The notes beneath the pieces were generated by a model. That model did not search any database. It had not been told where the DNA came from and worked only from the letters and a program-made list of their open reading frames with translations. From assembly GCA_900543845.1 (NCBI GenBank), contig UQTD01000037.1:1-18660 (forward strand): 18,660 nt of DNA, read 5' to 3'. Made by a program: the position numbers and the translations under genes. Source of the DNA: an uncultured Collinsella sp. Its GTDB lineage: Bacteria; Actinomycetota; Coriobacteriia; Coriobacteriales; Coriobacteriaceae. Of the stretch, positions 14,835-18,660 are shown piece after piece (the stretch's first letter is position 1; each line of letters opens with the position of its first letter).

Positions 14835-15758
14835 TTATGACGGTCGTGCCGCGGTGGAAGACGCACGGTCGCCCTGCAGGAGCTGACGGTAGGGGAGGAA
14901 GCCGATGAACGAGACGACCGCCTGCGAGTGCGCGGCGTTCCGCTTGAGGTAGAGCCTGACCTCGGAGGTCGTCGCGGGCTCAAGCGGCACCAGGGCTACC
15001 TTTCCGCTGGCAAGCGATTCCGCCGGCTTGCGCATGAGGAATGAGACGCCGGCGCCGCGTGCGACAAGAGAGATGATGTTCTCGGCTCGTTTGCCGGTGA
15101 ACGTAACGCGTGGGCCAAATCCAGCTTCGCGACAAAGGGAAAGGACGAGCTCGCTTACGAACGAGCCTTGGGGAAGCATGAGGAAATTCTCGTCGATAAG
15201 GTCGTCTATCTCGACGGTGTCACGTTCGGCGAGCGGATGGTCGAGCGGAAGGACGGCCACGAGCCGGTCAGTCGTAAAGGGAATCTTTTTGAACTCCGGC
15301 TCGATGGCGCCACTGTCACGGATGAAGGCCAGGTCAATGTCCTCGTGCAGGAGCATACGCTTGAGTGTGTCGCCCTCGCCCTCGATGAGCTCAACAGAAT
15401 ATGAGGGGTTCGCCTGCTGAAAATCGATGACGGCGTCCGTGATCCCATAAGGGGCCATAATGGGGATAGAACCTACGGTGAGGTGCTCGAGCGGCTCACC
15501 TGCGCCTATTTGAATGGCGGCAAGATAGCGGTGCTGAAGCGTCGCAATTTTTTGCGCATAGGGGAGGAGCGCTTCACCTTGCGCGGTGAGTGTTACGTGG
15601 CGCTGGCTTCGATCGATGAGCTTGCAGCCGAGTTCGTGCTCCATTGCCATGATGTGCTTGGAGAGGGTTGATTGCGACATGAAAAGCAGTTCCGCCGCAT
15701 CAAGAAACGTGCGTGACTGCGCTAAGATGGCGAATTCGCCAAAGCGGCTGATATCCAT
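14835..15758 (-). CDS. LysR-family regulator, probable activator of the adjacent operon
   Basis: A 307-residue regulator. Residues 1-60 are the helix-turn-helix, with RTFLDAAELLFMSQSTLSKHI as signature; residues about 90-295 are the effector-binding domain, beginning HLTVGSIPI. The start at 15758 has GGAGG seven bases upstream. It lies convergent to the amidohydrolase-ceramidase-PTS operon, whose promoter carries a textbook LysR palindrome and half-site, so I infer that it activates that operon in response to the substrate or a product. It is 36 bases behind the second deformylase-like gene and is probably co-transcribed with it. The last dozen residues are a Ser/Ala-rich tail (about ASSTAARPS). 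Confidence 0.9.
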   Translation of the reverse strand: MDISRFGEFAILAQSRTFLDAAELLFMSQSTLSKHIMAMEHELGCKLIDRSQRHVTLTAQGEALLPYAQKIATLQHRYLAAIQIGAGEPLEHLTVGSIPIMAPYGITDAVIDFQQANPSYSVELIEGEGDTLKRMLLHEDIDLAFIRDSGAIEPEFKKIPFTTDRLVAVLPLDHPLAERDTVEIDDLIDENFLMLPQGSFVSELVLSLCREAGFGPRVTFTGKRAENIISLVARGAGVSFLMRKPAESLASGKVALVPLEPATTSEVRLYLKRNAAHSQAVVSFIGFLPYRQLLQGDRASSTAARPS

Positions 15759-15794
15759 AGGGAGGCCTCCGGTACCCTCATTTTGGCAGGTGGC

Positions 15795-16205
15795 CTAAAC
15801 CACGACGCCATTGCAGTGGCCGATTTCGTGCTGGATGATCTCGGCGGTGTAGCCCGAGAAGTTTTTGATGCGGTGGACGAAGTTCTCGTCCAAATACTCA
15901 ACCTTAATGCGGCGATAGCGGGTACAGGGACGCTCACCGACCAGCGAGAGGCATCCTTCGCTCGTCTGATAGGCATTGACCTGCTCAAGAATTTGCGGGT
16001 TGTACATCAGGAGCGCCCTGTTGCCGTCTTTTACGCAGATGATGCGTTTGCGCACGCCGATCATGTTGGCGGCGAGGCCCACGCACTCGCGCTCATGCTC
16101 GTGGAGTGTATCCAGGAGATCCTGCCCGGTCGCGGCATCGTCGGGTCCTGCGTCTTCGGAAGGCAGACGCAAAAAGAACTCGGATTTCATGATGGGCTTA
16201 ATCAT
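15795..16205 (-). CDS. peptide-deformylase-like protein, second paralogue
   Basis: A 136-residue protein of the short deformylase branch common in Gram-positive gut bacteria. Motif I is GLAANMIG, motif II EGCLS (Cys85) and motif III HEIGH (His126, Glu127, His130). Cys and both His ligands and the catalytic Glu are kept. The motif I Gln is Met48, and the Asp of HExDH is Gly129. The Met is, as I recall, usual in this branch; the Gly is less so. It may be an active deformylase or a specialised homologue; the main cellular enzyme could lie elsewhere. The ATG at 16205 has GAGGAG six bases upstream. An in-frame ATG 48 codons earlier adds only non-conserved residues. It is followed at 36 bases by the LysR gene. 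Confidence 0.85.
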   Translation of the reverse strand: MIKPIMKSEFFLRLPSEDAGPDDAATGQDLLDTLHEHERECVGLAANMIGVRKRIICVKDGNRALLMYNPQILEQVNAYQTSEGCLSLVGERPCTRYRRIKVEYLDENFVHRIKNFSGYTAEIIQHEIGHCNGVVV

Positions 16206-16409
16206 GGCGGGCTCCTCATGTCTTATGCTTTCGTGGACTTTTAATAATAGCGCGAAAGGAAAGCTGCACGTCCGCGTTACAATCTTTCGACGTTGGACCA
16301 TGTTGCTAGATTCGTCGTGTACGGCGTCTGGCGTAAGTCTAGGGCTCATTTTCGCCCTGGACCGTTCCTCTGGGGCGATGCGATTGTCGTTCTAAGAGGA
16401 AGGAATTTC
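16206..16409. promoter_or_regulatory. divergent region between the second deformylase-like gene and the MFS exporter
   Basis: This 204-base gap should hold both promoters. The best -10 candidates are TATTAT on the minus strand (16249-16244) and TACAAT on the plus strand (16278-16283). Neither has a convincing -35 box at a normal distance. CGAAAG (16253-16258) and CTTTCG (16284-16289) form a spaced dyad. Confidence 0.35.
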
Positions 16410-17822
16410 ATGGGGACCAAATCCCAAAAGCAAACTCAATCACCGTCGACGGCCTCGGCGATTCTCGTCGTAATGTATGTTGCAGCCTTTGTTGCCGCGT
16501 TTAACGAGAACATCATTAACGTGGCGTTGCACGACATTATGGCGGCCTTTTCGGTGAGTGCCACCACGGCGCAGTGGCTCGTTTCGGGTTACATGATCGT
16601 GACGTCGATCTTTACGGCCATCATGGCCTTTCTGTCCGGTCGTTTCTCGACGCGCAGGCTGTTGTTTTTCGCATGCGGATGTATGGTCGCCGGCGAAGTC
16701 CTGTGCCTGGTCGCTCCGTCGTTTAGCGTTTTGCTGCCAAGCCGTATCCTGCAGGCTGCGGGATCGGGCATCTTGTTTCCGCTCATGATGAACGTGGTAC
16801 TGTCTTGCGCCCCGCGCGAGAAGCTCGGTTTGTATCTGAGCCTGGGCGGTGCCTGCATTACGCTGGGGCCGGCGTTTGGGCCCGTGATCAGCGGTCTTAT
16901 GTGCACGTTGTTTGGCTGGAGGGCGGTGTTCGTAGTGCCGCTGGTGGGCGGCATTGTGGTCGCTGCGGCGGGCGTAAAGCTTGTTCAGAATGTCGGAGAG
17001 CGCCAGGATGTTTCGCTCGATATCCTCTCGGTTATTTTGCTAGCTGCCGGCATCACGGCGTTTGTGTACTCCGTTGGTGAGTTCTCGTCCAACGTTATGA
17101 TGGGTGTTGCGGCACTCGTCGCCGCCATTGTGCTGCTCGGCTTGTTTGCGGCCCGCCAGCTCAAGCTCGAGCATCCGGTGCTTAACGTGCGTTCCATGGC
17201 GAGTGTTCGTTTTTGGCCTGCGTGCTTGCTTGTGGTGGTATCGATGATGACGACGTTCTCGATGAGCGTTTTGTTGCCGCTCTATTTTGAGGGCGCATAC
17301 GGCATGACCGCACTTGTTGCGGGCTTGCTCATTTTGCCGGCGATTGCCTGCAATGCTGTGACCTCGATTGTGGGCGGACGCGTGATGGACGCCCGTGGCG
17401 CATGGCCGCTGCTGCCGGTCGGCTTTGCCCTGATTGCCGTGGGGCAGACTGCCATCTCGGTGACGGCGGCAAGCATGAACATCGGCGTCGTCGTGGCGCT
17501 GACCGTTGTGGTGTATGCCGGAGTCGGTTTGGTGCTGAGCCCCTCGCAAACGGCCGGCTTGGAGACGCTGCCTGTCGCCGAGCATCCTCACGGAACGGCA
17601 TTGCTCAACACGTGGAACATGATTGCCGCATCGTTTGGTCCGTCGCTGTTTATCGGTCTGCTCTCGAGCTCTGCGGCGACTGCCGGTGCCGCTGGCGTTG
17701 CGACGGACGTTGCCCAGGCGATTGGATTTGCAACTGCCGTGCGCGTGGCGGCTGTAATTGCCGTGGTCGGGTTTGTGGTGTCGCTGGTGTACGCTCGTCG
17801 CGAGTCGCACATGTCGCATTAA
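16410..17822 (+). CDS. MFS drug exporter, DHA2 (14-helix, EmrB/QacA-like) type
   Basis: A 470-residue major facilitator of the drug:H+ antiporter-2 group with about 14 predicted membrane segments. The N-terminal segment NENIINVALHDIMAAF and then TTAQWLVSGYMI correspond to the DHA2 pattern, and GRFSTRRLLFF matches the loop-2 motif. RILQAAGSGILFPLMMNVV corresponds to the motif B region (R-Q-G-G type), and GGACITLGPAFGPVISGLM to the motif C region. It would export drugs or other toxic amphiphiles using the proton gradient; given the bile salt hydrolase nearby, bile acids are a possible but untested substrate. The ATG at 16410 has AGAGGAAGG upstream. I see no convincing terminator after it. Confidence 0.9.
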   Translation: MGTKSQKQTQSPSTASAILVVMYVAAFVAAFNENIINVALHDIMAAFSVSATTAQWLVSGYMIVTSIFTAIMAFLSGRFSTRRLLFFACGCMVAGEVLCLVAPSFSVLLPSRILQAAGSGILFPLMMNVVLSCAPREKLGLYLSLGGACITLGPAFGPVISGLMCTLFGWRAVFVVPLVGGIVVAAAGVKLVQNVGERQDVSLDILSVILLAAGITAFVYSVGEFSSNVMMGVAALVAAIVLLGLFAARQLKLEHPVLNVRSMASVRFWPACLLVVVSMMTTFSMSVLLPLYFEGAYGMTALVAGLLILPAIACNAVTSIVGGRVMDARGAWPLLPVGFALIAVGQTAISVTAASMNIGVVVALTVVVYAGVGLVLSPSQTAGLETLPVAEHPHGTALLNTWNMIAASFGPSLFIGLLSSSAATAGAAGVATDVAQAIGFATAVRVAAVIAVVGFVVSLVYARRESHMSH

Positions 17823-17865
17823 TGTGTGCACATAGATTCTGCAGCTAGATTGGATGGCGACACCA

Positions 17866-17974
17866 TAAACTAGTGGACGTTTTGCCGAGAGGCATGAATG
17901 TTTAAAGCGCAAAGAGTGCGCGACGGGCCCCGCGAATGGGGCGATGATGCCCGAGAGGGCCAAGAAGGAGTCTC
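17866..17974 (+). promoter_or_regulatory. structured 5' leader of the RGG protein gene
   Basis: Four small hairpins lie in a row: TGCC-GAGA-GGCA (17883-17894), GCGCA-N5-TGCGC (17907-17921), GCCCC-N6-GGGGC (17927-17942) and GCCC-GAGA-GGGC (17949-17960). The last ends one base before the AAGAAGGAG ribosome binding site (17962-17970). Two of them share a GAGA (GNRA) tetraloop. A possible -10 TAAACT (17866-17871) would put all four in the transcript; its -35 is unclear. I do not recognise a known riboswitch class. Confidence 0.55.
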
Positions 17975-18660
17975 ATGTCCGAGAACGAAGAGATCATGAA
18001 CGAGACCGAGAACGAGACCATGGCTGCCGAGGTTGAGGCAGTCGAGACCGTGGAGACCGAAGCTGCCGAGGTTGAGGCTACTGACGAGGTTTCCGCCGAG
18101 GAGGAGGCCGAGGTTGTCGAGGCCGCCGTTGATTACGATGACGAAGAGCTGATGGACAAGATGCAGAAGGCCGCCCGCCTGCTGCGTAGCCGTCGCTTTG
18201 CTATTTCCAAGGAGGAGGAGGCCAAGGCCGAGCGCATGGCGAACATCGAGCGCGCCATCAAGCTTCTTGACCTCAAGCCCAAGATGGAGCAGAAGGAAAT
18301 GTCCGACCTGCTGGGCATGCGCCTTCGTGAGCTCGATGGCCTGATGGCCGAGGCCGAGGCTGCCGATCTGGTCGGCCGCATCGACGACGCCGAGGGCGAT
18401 ATGCGCAAGATTGTCGTCTTCGCTGCCGAGGATGCCGCTGAGGGCCTTGTCGAGCTTGCCAACAAGAAGGAGAAGCTCCTGCCCGAGCTTTCTTACGAGG
18501 AGGCCACCGAGCTGATGGCCGCTCTCGATAAGGTTATCGCTCCGCTCGTCGCCATGGGCCTGGACGAGGATCGCGGTCCTCGCGGCGGCCGTGACGACCG
18601 TGGTGGCCGTGGCGGCGCTGCGCCGTCTTTCCCCCATCACTACCATGGTGGCGGCAACCT
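17975..18660 (+). CDS. acidic protein with possible winged-helix core and RGG tract (runs off the right edge)
   Basis: At least 228 residues, open at the window end. Residues 1-60 are strongly acidic (Glu/Ala/Val repeats; a 17-base direct repeat at 18023-18039 and 18062-18078 encodes the repeated AAEVEA). Residues about 85-150 are helical and end in a pattern like a winged helix of the MarR type: KMEQKEMSDLLGMRLRELDGL, then DLVGRI and a charged turn before KIVVF. A second helical stretch follows to about 197. From residue 199 come RGPRGGRDDRGGRGG and a His/Gly-rich part, resembling RGG boxes that bind RNA. The ATG has AAGAAGGAG in front. No named family is recognised; a nucleic-acid-binding role is inferred. 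Codon use is strongly biased (GAG, CTG, GCC), which suggests high expression. Confidence 0.8.
   Translation, partial: MSENEEIMNETENETMAAEVEAVETVETEAAEVEATDEVSAEEEAEVVEAAVDYDDEELMDKMQKAARLLRSRRFAISKEEEAKAERMANIERAIKLLDLKPKMEQKEMSDLLGMRLRELDGLMAEAEAADLVGRIDDAEGDMRKIVVFAAEDAAEGLVELANKKEKLLPELSYEEATELMAALDKVIAPLVAMGLDEDRGPRGGRDDRGGRGGAAPSFPHHYHGGGN

Noticed and set aside
17823..17865. TTGGAT (17850) as -35 for the RGG protein gene
   Set aside because: Only ten bases separate it from TAAACT, so the pair cannot form a standard promoter.
1..18660. CRISPR array, tRNA, rRNA, insertion sequence or prophage
   Set aside because: No regularly spaced repeats, no tRNA-like cloverleaf, and no transposase or phage gene were found on either strand.

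Overview
The window is about 60% G+C, densely coded and largely free of mobile DNA. The gene set is a near-bifidobacterial-type bile salt hydrolase, a KUP potassium transporter, an AlaA-like aminotransferase, a DHA2 drug exporter, PTS components, and strong AGGAGG-type ribosome binding sites with occasional GTG starts. This fits a gut actinobacterium of the Coriobacteriia. My best guess is Collinsella or a close relative; this is inferred from gene style, not from a marker gene. No rRNA, tRNA, CRISPR array, insertion sequence or prophage gene is visible.

Layout. Bases 1-135 (-) are the start of an unidentified gene. Bases 343-1653 (-) encode an AzgA/NCS2 purine permease ending in a strong terminator. 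Bases 1847-2266 (+) encode a peptide-deformylase-like protein whose catalytic Glu is replaced by Met. Bases 2399-3364 (+) encode a bile salt hydrolase. It converges on a KUP potassium transporter (3444-5693, -), which lies downstream of an EamA exporter (5833-6744, -). A LysR gene (6863-7720, +) is divergent from the EamA gene, with an inverted repeat between them. Bases 7883-9403 (+) encode an XRE-type DNA-binding domain fused to an AlaA-like aminotransferase, preceded by an array of AAATTGAAC sites.

Bases 9631-14711 (+) form the most interesting block. In order, it holds an amidohydrolase-2 protein lacking the usual metal ligands, two translationally coupled neutral-ceramidase-like hydrolases, and a beta-glucoside-type PTS EIIBC. 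In front is a promoter (TTGATG-18-TAGAAT) with a LysR-type palindrome centred near -64 and a half-site next to the -35 box. Downstream and convergent is a LysR gene (14835-15758, -), the obvious candidate regulator. It sits 36 bases behind a second deformylase-like gene (15795-16205, -). I infer a locally regulated system that imports and phosphorylates a sugar-containing compound and cleaves an amide or ester bond in it; the substrate is unknown.

The right end holds a 14-helix DHA2 exporter (16410-17822, +). The last gene (17975 to beyond the window end, +) encodes an acidic protein with a possible winged-helix core and a C-terminal RGG tract. Its leader is packed with small hairpins, two of them with GAGA tetraloops.
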